The notes: generated by a model not told the origin, from the letters alone. 53,315 nucleotides of DNA from Thiomonas sp. X19 (GCF_900089495.1 NZ_LT605203.1:306185-359499); one strand, 5' to 3'. Counted from the stretch's first letter, positions 1 to 10,134 are shown. Numbers and translations: made by a program.

Positions 1-1083
1 CGTGCGGGTGTTGGCGATCAGATTCACGATGACCTCATGGCTGATCAAGGGGCGGCCGCGCCAGTTCATGGTGATGAACGCGAACAGGCGGTGCTCAATC
101 TTGTTCCACTTGCTGGTGCCTGGCGGGAAGTGGCAGACGTGGATGGTCAACCCCGTCTCCTGCGCGAGGCGACTCAACTCCAGCTTCCACAGGCGCACCC
201 GATGCCCGTTGCTGCCGCCCCCATCGGCGGTAATGGTCAGTTGCCGGGCCTCGGGGTAAAGCGGGCAGCCCATGGCAAACCACCAACGCCGGATCGTCTG
301 CACCGCAAACGCCGATGTGTCGTGATCGGTGCCCACGCTCACCCAACCTGCGTCCGCCCCGATGTCATACACCCCGTAGGGATTGGCGCGCCCCAGGTCG
401 GGATCCACAAAGTCGTGCACCTTGACCTGTACCGGTTCGCCGCTGGGGTGCCACTCGCGCCCGTTGTTTTTGTACGGCCCCACCAACTCCTTCTTCTTCG
501 TGTCCACCGAGATCGCCGGTTGCCCCGCCTCCAGGGCTGCACTCACCGTGGCATTGATGAACTCGAACTGGGCGTTGCGATCCGGGCTCTGATGCCCCTC
601 AATGACCTTGGCGTTGCCTTGCAAGCTGTAGCCCTGGGCCTTGAGCAGCCGCCCCACCACGACGTGGCTCACCACGTGGCCGCGCGCCTGGAGTTCATCG
701 GCCAGCACCCGCAAACTCTTGCAACTCCATAGCAAGGGAGATTGCGGATCGCCGCGCGTCGCCGGACAGACCAGGTCGAGTAACTCGGGCACCAGAGTGC
801 TGTCCTTCTCGGCAAGCCTTTTGCGCCCTGCGCCAGGAGCTCGCACCCGAGCTCCTGCGTTTCCATCTCCCGGGGCCGCATCCCCGCGCGTAGCAAGCGC
901 CCCAACCTCCTGGAGCCCGGAGAGCACCGTACGACGCGAGACCCCCGTCGCCGCCGCGACATGGGAGATGCCGCCGCGCCCCAGCACCAGCGCTTCGACG
1001 CCCACAAACAGTCGGCGCTGGCGCTCATCAAGCACTCCGCGCAGAACCTCCCATCGCCGCTTGATCGTGGATTCGCCTTGCAT
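1..1083 (-). CDS. ISAzo13-family transposase, C-terminus beyond window
   Basis: The minus-strand frame is open from the ATG at 1083 to the window edge, so the C-terminal end is missing. The translation has an N-terminal helix-turn-helix-like part, then the conserved core of ISAzo13-type (DDE, Rhodopirellula-type) transposases, including SVDTKKKELVGPYKNNG, the stretch DPDLGRANPYGVYDIGADAG and ITADGGGSNGHRVRLW. An AGGAGG lies 14 bases upstream of the ATG, slightly far but plausible. It is transcribed away from the IS remnants that follow. I see no frameshift in the visible part, so the gene may be intact. The element ends were not identified. The family call is by remembered motif similarity. 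Confidence 0.85.
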   Translation of the reverse strand, partial: MQGESTIKRRWEVLRGVLDERQRRLFVGVEALVLGRGGISHVAAATGVSRRTVLSGLQEVGALATRGDAAPGDGNAGARVRAPGAGRKRLAEKDSTLVPELLDLVCPATRGDPQSPLLWSCKSLRVLADELQARGHVVSHVVVGRLLKAQGYSLQGNAKVIEGHQSPDRNAQFEFINATVSAALEAGQPAISVDTKKKELVGPYKNNGREWHPSGEPVQVKVHDFVDPDLGRANPYGVYDIGADAGWVSVGTDHDTSAFAVQTIRRWWFAMGCPLYPEARQLTITADGGGSNGHRVRLWKLELSRLAQETGLTIHVCHFPPGTSKWNKIEHRLFAFITMNWRGRPLISHEVIVNLIANTRT

Positions 1084-1163
1084 CCTGCAAGACTAGTCCT
1101 CCTACTCTGATTGAGCAAGTTATTTGTTAACGATCGCTAACCTTCATCGCGGGTGCTCCTCTC

Positions 1164-1409
1164 GTGTTCGTGGAACTTCAAAACCCCACACTTTGGCACA
1201 TCGATGCCGTATCGGGTGGGGGCACCCATTCCATTAACCCCGAAGAGCGGCCGAATGCCGACTTGAAGCAGGTCATGCGCAAAAAGGTTCCCGTGCGCAC
1301 CAAGGCCCGGCTGCAAAAGGCGACTGAAACGCACATGCACGTCATCGCTCGCGAACCCGAACGTGTCAAAGCCTACTTCCAAGACCCTTATGTCCGCTAT
1401 GCAGCTTGA
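1164..1409 (+). pseudogene. IS630-family transposase remnant (C-terminal piece)
   Basis: The last 60 or so residues match the C-terminal end of IS630-type transposases: a degraded catalytic-end motif SINPEERPNADLKQ (normally SPELNPEE followed by LNADLKQ), then VPVRTKARL and YFQDPYVRYAA with a normal stop. The preceding residues do not resemble the family, so the catalytic D-D-E core is missing. This is a decayed fragment with no expected function. It sits between the ISAzo13 gene and another remnant, marking an IS graveyard. Confidence 0.75.
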
Positions 1410-1500
1410 AACTGTTTGCGTGCCGAATCAATAAGCCACCGCCCTAGCGCACTGCAGCTATCGCCTCCGACACCCCGCACGGACGACACCTGCGGCAAGT

Positions 1501-1960
1501 CACAATCGCGCCACCACGCGCAAGAGAGATCTGGTCGAGGGCATGCGCTCCATGCCCGGCAACCCTTGGGATGAGCATATGCTGGCCGAGACGCCGGAGC
1601 AGTTCAGCATCCTGACTGGCGCCAAGCCGAAGATCGTCATCGTCGACAAGGGCTATCAGGGCGTGACGGTCGACGGTGTGCGCATCCGGCACTCAGGACA
1701 GAAGCGAGGACTCACGCAACGCTGCAGGCCATGGTCAAGCGGCGCAGCGCGATCAAGTCGGCCATTGGCCATAGAAATCGGACGGAAGCCTGGCTCGCAA
1801 TCCGCTCAAAGGCACCCTGGGCGACGCGCTGCATGCAGTACTGTGCCGTGCGATGCCGGAGGCACAACAGCTGGCGGCTCCAGAAGAAGTTGTGGCTTCT
1901 TTGCGCCCAAATCGCCCGCAATGGCAGGCTTGGTTGACCGCAATCTGGTTGCCGCTCGCC
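1501..1960 (+). pseudogene. IS5-family transposase remnant with frameshifts
   Basis: The fragment starts at about 1501 with KRDLVEGMRSMPGNPWDEH, continues with IVDKGYQGV and IRHSGQKRGLT, and then changes frame. MVKRRSAIKSAIGH is read in another frame from 1731, and NPLKGTLGDALHAVLC in a third. Put together they follow the C-terminal half of IS5-type (DDE_Tnp_1) transposases in the right order. At least two frameshifts and loss of the N-terminal half make it non-functional. The next 200 bases to 2159 become strongly AT-rich and hold no gene that I can see. Confidence 0.75.
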
Positions 1961-2159
1961 ATCAACATCCACGTCACCGGCTAAAACAGAATTGTTCAGG
2001 AAGGACACATCAACCCAACGGGAATTGCACTTCAAATTTGAGCCGGCCCAGTCATAAAGCGCCAAAATTGCGGACCAAATTTCGCAATATCATTTATTTT
2101 AAAAAACATAATTGCCAAGCCCAAAAAACAACAGAAGCGTAAAAGAGGCCCCTCAGAAT

Positions 2160-2966
2160 TTATTCTGCCTTGATAGGTGAGTTATTTGCAATTTCAGAGC
2201 CATTTGTTATTTTCGGAGACTTAAGTTCAATAATGCATATCCAAGCATATTTGCCCATGCCCGGAAAAATCTTAAATATCTTGTCATCCAGGGAAACAAG
2301 CGATTTATAAACCGCATCAAAAAATCTTGTTTTCTTAAACGCAAAGGATAACAGGCTAATCAAATAAAAATAATTAATATTAACTTGATTAAAATAATTT
2401 TTCATTAATATAAAATCAACATCCCTTAAAGGGTGCTCGTCCGGCGTTCGAAGTTTTGGTGTCAACTTCCTGAAAACATTAATAATGGGATTATGCCCAA
2501 GAGGCTCAGAAAAAATACAAGAACCCTCCGGAGTTGTTATTCTGGCAAGCTCTGCCAAGGACCGATTTAAATTTAAATGATGGAGAATACCAAGTCCAAC
2601 GACACGATCAAAATATTGAGATTCATATTTTGTGGCCTCTGCGTCGCCGGCAACATAAAATGCCTTTATTTTATCAATTTCGGCCCTATTTTGTGCCTTG
2701 GTGATGGCCTCATCCGATATATCTATTCCATAGAGCCTACAATTTAGCGATTTGTATAAATTGAAGTCGCCCCCTGTACCACAGCCATATTCGAGAATTT
2801 TTCCCTCGAATGGAAAACCCTTTTTTACAAGGCCTTTAAAGCAAAGATCAGATGCAGACGTTATGGAGTAAAAAATCTCTAATTTTGATCGAGGATCTAC
2901 ATTCTGACCAAATCTTTCGTCGTGAAATTTTTTCTCACGCTCTTTTATCTCTATTTCATCCATCAT
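2160..2966 (-). CDS. class I SAM-dependent methyltransferase
   Basis: 268 residues. The SAM-binding motif I is ILEYGCGTGGDF near residue 57, followed by the acidic strand-2 end LYGIDIS near 80 and a motif with GLGILHHLN near 125, typical of Methyltransf_11/25 proteins. The start is the first of two adjacent ATGs, with GGAG six bases upstream. Substrate unknown; by position at the end of an EPS precursor block it may methylate a sugar or a lipid-linked intermediate, which is inference. The gene is conspicuously AT-rich with many AAA, ATA and TTT codons, unlike genes further right, and likely came in by transfer. It is separated from the beta-helix gene by 112 AT-rich bases. Confidence 0.8.
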   Translation of the reverse strand: MMDEIEIKEREKKFHDERFGQNVDPRSKLEIFYSITSASDLCFKGLVKKGFPFEGKILEYGCGTGGDFNLYKSLNCRLYGIDISDEAITKAQNRAEIDKIKAFYVAGDAEATKYESQYFDRVVGLGILHHLNLNRSLAELARITTPEGSCIFSEPLGHNPIINVFRKLTPKLRTPDEHPLRDVDFILMKNYFNQVNINYFYLISLLSFAFKKTRFFDAVYKSLVSLDDKIFKIFPGMGKYAWICIIELKSPKITNGSEIANNSPIKAE

Positions 2967-3078
2967 AACGATCTCCGATTAAATGCGAATGAAGGCCTAT
3001 TTAAATAGACTTAATTATTATTAATACTCATAACGCATAGTGCAGCGTAAAACATGCAAGAACACCAATCACCCTCAA

Positions 3079-5118
3079 CTAAATAGCGCCAATATTCCAT
3101 TTTTTCCCACGGGGCATACCCTCCAAGTTTGAATTGAATTTTTTGTTGAGTGACTGCCCAGTGCCCAGCAATGGTGAGTCTTTCATTAGCCCGGCATCTC
3201 TATAGTCATATATATTTTTACTACCCTGCATCAGATTTTTTAAGTCGACAAACTCAGGATTCGTAAAAAAGCTATCTAAATCACATCTGGCATGCTGCTG
3301 CCACTGTTTAATGTCATATTTTCTAACAATTAAAAAACCATTCCACAAGGCTCGTTTCGATTCTTGATTATAGTAGGCATTGCGCTCAATGCTAACGCCT
3401 GGGTCGGGGCCGACGCCTTCATACCAAATGACAGGTTCAGTGCGATCAAAAGCGACCACTATGTTGTTGACGATTAAGCTGCCATGATTAGCTGAACCAT
3501 TGTTTCGCAAGAATATTCCGGCCGTATAGGTATTTGGGGGCGTCGTCGGCGGCAGGATGATCGTATTGTTGGCAATCAAAGTATTTTTTAGACCATGCGG
3601 ATTACGTAATTTTCCCTCAGCATATTCTGCTACTCCCAAACGAAAGCCTACAATCAGATTATTGTAAATCTTAATGTTTGCTAGATTGGCTGAGCAATTT
3701 CCCGATGAGCTGCATTCATCACCAATTGAAATGCCAGAATTCATCTTGTATAAAGTGTCCCAAGGATAACCAGCGCTAGGCTTCTTAAGCCAACTGCTCG
3801 TATCGTACCCGCTAAAGAACAACATATTCTGGCGCGCGGTATCGTTGGCTTGGTTATCGAAATACATATTCGCCGACCAGTTATCCATTGATACATTTTT
3901 CTCGAATAGCGTGCCCCCGGTCTGAATGCCTGGTGCGCTGCCATAGGAGATCATTCCTTCGCCGCCGTTGCCATAGACCAGATTACCCCGTGCTACGCCG
4001 TTCAGACTACTCGAAAACACCAGTCCACCACTCCAACCTCCTCCAGCCTCGGCAAATCCGTTATTGCCGCGCGGCCAGTTAAGCATGGCATTTTGGTATA
4101 CCCTGTTATATAATGCCTTATTATTGCTGTTAGGATTATCGCTGCGCATAAAATTGATCCCGGCTTTACCGTTAAATTCCAGGTTGCAGTTGCTCACAAC
4201 GATGTTGCTGCCATAACCCTATATGCCCCCTGCACCTGAGCCACGCACGGTCAGTCCGTTGAATATAAGATAGTCTTTGTTATAGAAATAAACGACTGTT
4301 TCGTTTTGGGTGCTTGGAATCACGATGTCAGCTTTGGCGGGCGTCGTGCGGCCGAAGTCCACCCGAAGCGAGGAGGGCGTCGCATACCAAAGCCCTGAAT
4401 TCGGCGTGACTCCTATCGCACCGTCTAGCGATGGCTTTAGCGGCACGGCGTTAATAACAACCGCAATGGGTTTGAAGTTAATGCGCGCTTCCCACACCGA
4501 ACCCGAAATCTGCCTCCAGCCGGTGACTATCGGAGAACCGTCGATGATCACAGGCCCGTTACCGTAGGAGCCAAATGTAATGGGCTTGCCAGGTTCTCCG
4601 CTTGCGCCGTTGATCATCCGGATAGTGCTGTGGTAGATGCCAGCAGCAATAAGCACCGTGTCACCGGCCTGCACCACGTCAGCCGCATGCTGAGTCGTGG
4701 CGAACGCTTTGGATAAGCTCAGGCCACTATTGCTGTCGCTGCCTGTCTTGCCGTCAACGTAGTAAGTTTTTCCGATGGTCGAAGGAGAGGTGGCTGGCGT
4801 CTTAGGAGACCAGACCTTCCAAGGCGTCTGGATTGGCAACTGTGCAAGACGGTCTAGGTGTGAGACATCAGCATGTGCGGCCGTGCCTTGTGACCATATC
4901 GATGCGAAACTCGCATCCCGATAGACTTGGTTGGCATAGATCGACTTAGCGCGTGCATATATCTGCATCAATATCGGGCGTAGCGCATCCTTGATGCTGG
5001 ACCGCTCAGCATACGCAAATGCAAAGGCAAAAACGCACACCAAAATAAGGATCAGCGGAGCCGTCCACCTTCTTCTGAACATTTGCACCGTGTCTTCTTT
5101 CGATATGACATGATTCAC
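3079..5118 (-). pseudogene. right-handed beta-helix protein, interrupted by an in-frame amber codon
   Basis: Two reading frames, 5118-4219 and about 4197-3079, are the same frame separated only by a TAG at 4221-4219. The reading is GSGAGGI-stop-GYGSNIVVSN. Read through, the product is about 679 residues: an N-terminal membrane anchor near residues 17-37, a linker, a segment with YYVDGKTGSDSNSGLS typical of the DUF1565-like start of beta-helix proteins, then many Asn-rich helix rungs to the C-terminus. Such folds occur in polysaccharide lyases and epimerases; no catalytic residues can be assigned. The start is a GTG overlapping the upstream glycosyltransferase stop as GTGA, so the genes are co-transcribed. 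Base composition is intermediate between the AT-rich methyltransferase and the GC-rich genes to the right. The stop may be a true nonsense mutation or a sequence error. Confidence 0.75.
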
Positions 5119-6197
5119 GATACAGGTCTTGCGATCGCCGGCCTATCGAGAGCGGCTTCTAAAGTTCGAATCATGCGCAGAGACTCGTTGAATTCAACCT
5201 GTGCGCTATAAGCAGCGCGCCCGCACATAGCTTGTTGATCGGCATGTGGAAGGCTCAGCGCATCTTGGATCGCTTCGCGCCAAGCCTGCACCGACCCTGC
5301 GGGAACCAAGAATCCGTTGACCCGATTACGGATGTAGATGCGCGGACCGATCGAATCCGTGGCGATGACAATTTTGCCAAAATGCATGGCATTCACAAGG
5401 GTCTGATCAGCCGTGCTGCGTGTCAAACCAGCAACGATAGGCATAACGAACAAGCGACAGCCTGCCATCTTACGTATGAATCGTGCATTACTCCAATCGG
5501 TGTAAAAATGTATATTGGAGGCGTGCTTCCAACGCGCAATCAAAGCGTCCGCCTGCGCACCAGATGGCAAGCCTACCTGCAACTGGACGTCCATGCCTAC
5601 GATGGCCTTGAAAAGGGTTTCATAATCACGGAATGACAGGCCGCCCGTCAGCAAATAGTCTCCGCTTTCCTCGGGCGAAGCCGGTGAAACGTCGTAGCCG
5701 GTAAGGGTCGAGCCCCACGGTACCGCATGCAGACGATTGATCGGGATGCCGTAGATGCGGTGATAAATGTCGATCTTCTCATCCGAGTGGGGTTGCACCT
5801 GAGCGGTCAGACGCCCACCCATCCTGAGCAAAATGTATTGCAAGGCATACAGCAGGCCATGAGCCTTTTGCCAATGGGCATCGGCGATGACATGCGGCGT
5901 CTTAATCCAAGGCAGCAGGCCAGCAATGGCGAGATAGATCAAATCGATGCGTTCGCCGCCAGTTAAGAGCACAAGATCGTATTTTGGAGCCAGTGTGATC
6001 AGACGCCAGAGATAACTCAGCCGGCCACCTTGCAGCGGATGTGTCGCGACACAGTCGTTCCAGAACACGATCTTCGCGTAGGGAAGGGTCGACAAAATGC
6101 GCAAGCTTTGGCAACGATGCAGCAGTGAGTCGACGCGTAACGCCTGGTGCATAAACGCGTCCGCTGGTTCCCCAGACATGGATGTGTCGAGTTGCAC
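5115..6197 (-). CDS. glycosyltransferase, GT4-like
   Basis: About 360 residues. The C-terminal half has the GT-B layout: YLLTGGLSFRDYETL near 205, then MPIVAGLTRSTADQTLVNAMHFGKIVIATDSIGP and a nucleotide-binding end with VNGFLVPAG. It should transfer a sugar from a nucleotide donor in cytoplasmic EPS repeat assembly; donor and acceptor cannot be told. I chose the GTG at 6197 because AAGGA lies eight bases upstream and it starts 23 bases after the epimerase stop. The longer frame from 6257 would overlap that gene and begins with low-quality sequence. Part of a minus-strand operon with the epimerase and the beta-helix gene. Confidence 0.75.
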   Translation of the reverse strand: MQLDTSMSGEPADAFMHQALRVDSLLHRCQSLRILSTLPYAKIVFWNDCVATHPLQGGRLSYLWRLITLAPKYDLVLLTGGERIDLIYLAIAGLLPWIKTPHVIADAHWQKAHGLLYALQYILLRMGGRLTAQVQPHSDEKIDIYHRIYGIPINRLHAVPWGSTLTGYDVSPASPEESGDYLLTGGLSFRDYETLFKAIVGMDVQLQVGLPSGAQADALIARWKHASNIHFYTDWSNARFIRKMAGCRLFVMPIVAGLTRSTADQTLVNAMHFGKIVIATDSIGPRIYIRNRVNGFLVPAGSVQAWREAIQDALSLPHADQQAMCGRAAYSAQVEFNESLRMIRTLEAALDRPAIARPVS

Positions 6198-6220
6198 CGA
6201 TGTATTCCTTTCTTGTTCGA

Positions 6221-7282
6221 TCAGGCTGCATACGCCACACCAGGCGCGACATACCACCGCATCGCCTCGTGAAGTCCTTGGCGCACGCTGTGGGTGGGGG
6301 CGTAGCCCAGCAGACTTCGGGCTTTGCCGATGTCGGCCAAGGAGTGACGCACATCACCCTTGCGAAAGTCGCGGTAGGTGGGCGGCAATAGCTTCAGATT
6401 GGGCATCAGTGCCTGCAGGTTCTCACCCAGCAGGCCGTGGAGTTGGTTGAGCGTGGTTTGCTCGCCGAACGCGACGTTGAAAATCTCATGCACCGCGCCT
6501 TGCGCCGGGACCAGAGCGGCGCGCAGATTGGCTTGGACGACATTGGCGATGAAGCAGAAGTCGCGTGTGGTCTCGCCATCGCCATTGATGAGGCAGACTT
6601 CCTCCCGGCTGATTTTGCGCGCCCAGTTGGGGATGACTGCGGCGTAGGCGCCGTTCGGGTCTTGGCGTGCGCCGAACACGTTGAAATAGCGCAAGCCGAT
6701 GGTCTGCATGCCGTAGCTGCGGGTGAACACGCTGGCGTACAGTTCGTCGAGGTATTTGGTCACGGCATAGGGTGACAACGGATTGCCGATCACGGACTCC
6801 ACCTTGGGCAGCGCCGGGTGGTCGCCGTAGGTGGAGCTGGATGCGGCAAAGACGAAACGGGCGCAGCCGGCATCGCGCGCGGCCACCAGCATGTTGAGAA
6901 AACCGGTGGCGTTGACGGCGTGGGTGCGCAGCGGGTCTTCGAGCGAGCGCGGCACCGAGCCGAGTGCGGCCTGGTGCAGCACGAAATCGACGCCGCGGCA
7001 GGCTTGCTGGCAGGTTTGCGGGTCGACGATGTCGCCCTCGATGAAGTGATGGCGCGCCCAGGCGGCTTCGCCCACCTTGCTGCGCACCTCATCCAGGTTG
7101 CTGCGGTGGCCGGTGGCGAAGTTGTCCAGGCTGACCACGCCGTGACCGGCAAGCAGCAGGTGTTCGAGCAGATGCGAGCCGATGAACCCGGCGCTGCCGG
7201 TGACCAGCCAACGCCGGGGCGTGTGCAGCGCGGCCTGCAGGTCGAAGGACGGGGACAGCGGGGGCAGGGAGAAGTCGCTCAT
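6221..7282 (-). CDS. UDP-N-acetylhexosamine 4-epimerase, WbpP/TviC type
   Basis: 353 residues of an extended short-chain dehydrogenase. The NAD-binding motif [14 protein letters not shown] is near residue 25, the catalytic Ser region [11 protein letters not shown] near 148, and the YxxxK pair in SPYAVTK near 172. [21 protein letters not shown] is typical of the WbpP/TviC/WbgU group, which interconverts UDP-GlcNAc(A) and UDP-GalNAc(A). The ATG at 7282 has AGGA seven bases upstream; a TTG at 7303 in frame has no such site. With the 6-dehydrogenase next to it, it forms a Vi-antigen-like pair that would supply a UDP-HexNAc uronic acid. Substrate assignment is by family, not by residues proved here. 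Confidence 0.85.
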   Translation of the reverse strand: MSDFSLPPLSPSFDLQAALHTPRRWLVTGSAGFIGSHLLEHLLLAGHGVVSLDNFATGHRSNLDEVRSKVGEAAWARHHFIEGDIVDPQTCQQACRGVDFVLHQAALGSVPRSLEDPLRTHAVNATGFLNMLVAARDAGCARFVFAASSSTYGDHPALPKVESVIGNPLSPYAVTKYLDELYASVFTRSYGMQTIGLRYFNVFGARQDPNGAYAAVIPNWARKISREEVCLINGDGETTRDFCFIANVVQANLRAALVPAQGAVHEIFNVAFGEQTTLNQLHGLLGENLQALMPNLKLLPPTYRDFRKGDVRHSLADIGKARSLLGYAPTHSVRQGLHEAMRWYVAPGVAYAA

Positions 7283-7308
7283 CGATGGTTCCTGACCAGC
7301 CAATCGAA

Positions 7309-7350
7309 GGGCCGCCCCAAGGTTCGCTGACCTCCTTGGGGGGTGGGCAG
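7309..7350 (-). repeat. intergenic copy of the dispersed CTTGGGGCGGCCC repeat
   Basis: On the minus strand this spacer reads CACCCCCCAAGGAGGTCAG followed by CGAACCTTGGGGCGGCCC. It closely resembles the reverse complement of the units at 39581-39736 and, without their hairpin, those at 21611-21732 and 24081-24201. It lies in the 91-base gap between the 6-dehydrogenase and the 4-epimerase. This is the only copy in the window outside a coding sequence. Confidence 0.55.
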
Positions 7351-7373
7351 TGCTTGCCGTGACCTGCGGATCT

Positions 7374-8654
7374 TCATAGCCGCCAGACCTGTACGCCGTG
7401 GCTGCGCAATTGTGCGGCGTCGAACACGGCTTTCACGTCCATGAATACGCCGCGCGGTTCGAGCTTGCCGAGGAAGTCCTGCATCGGCTTTTGGCGATAG
7501 GGCTCGTGGGCCACGGCGGCAACGATGGCCGCGGCGCGCGGCAGTTGCTCCCAAGCGACGAGGTCGACGCCATATTCGTGCTTGGCCTCGGCCGGCGTGG
7601 CAATGGGGTCGTGCACGCAGACCTCGACACCGTAGGAGCGCAGCTCATGAATGACGTCGATGACCTTGGAGTTGCGCAAGTCGGGGCAGTTCTCCTTGAA
7701 GGTCAGGCCCAGCACGATGACCTTGGCGCCGCGAATGGGGTAGCCGGCCTGGCTCATCTGCTTGACGGTCTGCTCGGCGATGTAGGTGCCCATGCTGTCG
7801 TTGATGCGCCGCCCGGCCAAAATCACTTGCGGGTGGTAGCCGAGGGTGTCGGCCTTGTGCGTCAGGTAATAAGGGTCGACGCCGATGCAATGCCCGCCGA
7901 CCAGGCCCGGGCGGAAGGGCAGGAAGTTCCACTTGGTGCCCGCCGCCTGCAGCACCTCGGTGGTGTCGATGCCGATGCGGTGGAAGATGAGCGAGAGCTC
8001 GTTCATCAGCGCGATATTGAGGTCGCGCTGCGTGTTCTCGATGACCTTGGCGGCCTCGGCCACCTTGATGCTCGACGCCTTGTAGACGCCGGCGGCGATG
8101 ATGCTGCCATACATGGCGGCAACCTTCTCCAGGGTGTCGGGCGTGTCGCCCGACACCACTTTGACGATGCGCGTGAGCGTGTGCTCGCGGTCGCCGGGGT
8201 TGATGCGCTCGGGGGAGTAGCCGACGAAAAAATCGGTCTTCCAGCGCAGGCCGGATTCGCGCTCGATGATGGGCACGCAGACGTCTTCGGTCGCGCCCGG
8301 GTACACGGTGGACTCGAACACCACGATGGCGCCGGGTTTCAGATGGCGCCCGACCGACCGGCTGGCCGACACCAGCGGCGAGAAGTCGGGGTTATGCGCC
8401 GCGTCCACCGGCGTGGGCACAGCGACGACGATGAAATCCGCCTCGCGCAGCCGCGTCGCATCCGACGTTGGCTCCAGCAGCTTGGCGGCCTGCAGCTCGC
8501 TCGTGGCCACCTCGCCGGTGGGATCGACGCATTTCAGGTAGGCGTCGATCTTGCCTTGCGCCAGATCGAAACCGATGGTGCGATGTTTCTTGCCGAACTC
8601 GACCGCCAGGGGCAGCCCGACATAACCCATCCCGACTACTGCGACAACCGTCAT
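7374..8654 (-). CDS. UDP-N-acetylhexosamine 6-dehydrogenase, TviB/WbpO type
   Basis: 426 residues, usual for the nucleotide-sugar dehydrogenase family. The N-terminal Rossmann motif is [15 protein letters not shown]. The middle domain has [11 protein letters not shown] near 147 and the catalytic Cys in [16 protein letters not shown] near 256. The C-terminal UDP-binding domain has [17 protein letters not shown]. These are features of the UDP-HexNAc (not UDP-Glc) dehydrogenases. It oxidises C6 to make a UDP-HexNAc uronic acid with two NAD. It is followed on the same strand by the 4-epimerase. The assignment to the enzyme class is firm; GlcNAc versus GalNAc is not settled. Confidence 0.9.
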   Translation of the reverse strand: MTVVAVVGMGYVGLPLAVEFGKKHRTIGFDLAQGKIDAYLKCVDPTGEVATSELQAAKLLEPTSDATRLREADFIVVAVPTPVDAAHNPDFSPLVSASRSVGRHLKPGAIVVFESTVYPGATEDVCVPIIERESGLRWKTDFFVGYSPERINPGDREHTLTRIVKVVSGDTPDTLEKVAAMYGSIIAAGVYKASSIKVAEAAKVIENTQRDLNIALMNELSLIFHRIGIDTTEVLQAAGTKWNFLPFRPGLVGGHCIGVDPYYLTHKADTLGYHPQVILAGRRINDSMGTYIAEQTVKQMSQAGYPIRGAKVIVLGLTFKENCPDLRNSKVIDVIHELRSYGVEVCVHDPIATPAEAKHEYGVDLVAWEQLPRAAAIVAAVAHEPYRQKPMQDFLGKLEPRGVFMDVKAVFDAAQLRSHGVQVWRL

Positions 8655-8724
8655 ACATCACCTTCGAACTTGGTTGGATGAAAGGCACGGCACAAGCCGG
8701 GCCGTGAAGCGAGACGTCCAGGCT

Positions 8725-10134
8725 TTAGCGCGCGCCCTCGCCAAAAATCACCACCCGAACCGTTTCCAGAATGATCTGCAAATCGAGGATGAGCGAATGG
8801 TTCTTGACGTAATACAGATCGAACTGCAATTTGCGCCGTGCCTCGCTCAGCGAGGCACCATAGGAAAACCGCACCTGCGCCCAGCCGGTCACGCCCGGCT
8901 TGACGCTGTGGCGAACAGCGTAGTACGGCACGTCCTCGGTGAGCTGGTCGACGAAGCTCGGGCGCTCGGGGCGCGGCCCCACCAGGCTCATCTCGCCCTT
9001 GAGCACGTTGAACAACTGCGGCAGTTCATCGATGCGCGTCTTGCGGATGAAGCGGCCGACGCGGGTGATGCGGCTGTCGTTGGCCTGGGCCCAGCGCGCA
9101 ACGCCGTCCTTCTCGGCATCCTTGCACATGCTGCGGAATTTCAGCACGTCGAAGGTCCTGCCGAAGCGGCCGACGCGCTCCTGGCGGAAGATCACCGGCG
9201 CACCGTCCTCGATCCAGATGGCCAGCGTCGTGAGCAGCATGACCGGCCACGCCAGCGCCAGCAACGCCAGCGACGTCAAGATGTCGAACGCCCGCTTGAC
9301 CACCGTGCGCACCGCGCCCTGCGCGAAGCCATGGCCATAAATCAGCCAGCTCGCCTTCAGGCTGTCCAACGGCACCTCGCCTTTGAGCCGCTCGCTGAAC
9401 GTGGCCAGCGAATGCACCGGAACGCCCTGGATGCGGCACTCCAGCAATTGCCGCAGCGGCAGCGCCCCGCCCCGCTGTTCGCGCACGGCCACCACGATTT
9501 CATCGATGCGGTGCTCGGCAACCAGGGCGTTGAGTTCCTGGTCCCGGGAAAACAGCGGAGCTGGCAGCTTGGGAGCCTGGCCGGATTCGTGCCCCGAGGG
9601 ATAAAACCCGACCAGACGATAGACCCCCGAGGCCTGGCTGTCGATGTCGGTGGCCACGCTCAACGCGTCAGGTCCGCAACCGACGAGCAGAACGCTTCGC
9701 GTCCACAACCGCGCCGTGTGGCTGCCGAGCAGGGGCTGGCGAATCAGCAGCAGCAGCAAGAACTGATAGAGGTAGGCGAAGCCGAGAAAGCGCAAGGCGT
9801 AGCGGTGCGGGAAGAACGACTGGGCGTAGACGAAAAACAAAGGGCCGACGCTGACCATCGTGGCCAGCAGCGCGCACAGCAGCAGCGTGCGCAGGGAGTT
9901 CACGCGATCGCGCTGGTAGGCGCCGAACGTGACGTACAAAAGCAACATGCCGCTGGCGAAAATGGCCGCCGGCAGCAGCGTGGCCTGCACCGCCACCAGG
10001 TCGGGATCGTTGGGGCGCGCCAGCATCACCAAGGTGGCGCCGGACAGCACGGCCGAGAGCATCAGCACGATGAAATCGGTCAACAGCTCCAGCACCGTTC
10101 GTGTCGGAACGTACTGATCAAAAACCCGGATCAT
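8725..10134 (-). CDS. undecaprenyl-phosphate sugar-1-phosphate transferase, TIGR03013/EpsB-like
   Basis: 469 residues. Begins MIRVFDQYVPTR, the usual start of the exosortase-system (TIGR03013-like) priming transferases. It has N-terminal membrane helices, a Rossmann-like middle part (VLLVGCGPDALSVA) and a C-terminal bacterial sugar transferase domain: KRAFDILTSLALL, VIFRQERVGRFGRTFDVLKF, DELPQLFNVLKGEMSLVGPRPE and GVTGWAQV. It loads the first sugar phosphate on the lipid carrier. The frame stays open far upstream to 10545, but homology begins at 10134, and a G-rich ribosome site (GGGGGA) precedes that ATG, so the upstream part is rejected. It is divergent from the export operon. Confidence 0.9.
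   Translation of the reverse strand: MIRVFDQYVPTRTVLELLTDFIVLMLSAVLSGATLVMLARPNDPDLVAVQATLLPAAIFASGMLLLYVTFGAYQRDRVNSLRTLLLCALLATMVSVGPLFFVYAQSFFPHRYALRFLGFAYLYQFLLLLLIRQPLLGSHTARLWTRSVLLVGCGPDALSVATDIDSQASGVYRLVGFYPSGHESGQAPKLPAPLFSRDQELNALVAEHRIDEIVVAVREQRGGALPLRQLLECRIQGVPVHSLATFSERLKGEVPLDSLKASWLIYGHGFAQGAVRTVVKRAFDILTSLALLALAWPVMLLTTLAIWIEDGAPVIFRQERVGRFGRTFDVLKFRSMCKDAEKDGVARWAQANDSRITRVGRFIRKTRIDELPQLFNVLKGEMSLVGPRPERPSFVDQLTEDVPYYAVRHSVKPGVTGWAQVRFSYGASLSEARRKLQFDLYYVKNHSLILDLQIILETVRVVIFGEGAR

Noticed and set aside
4197..5118. Programmed amber read-through in the beta-helix gene
   Set aside because: No read-through context or selenocysteine/pyrrolysine-type signal seen; simple mutation or sequence error is more likely.
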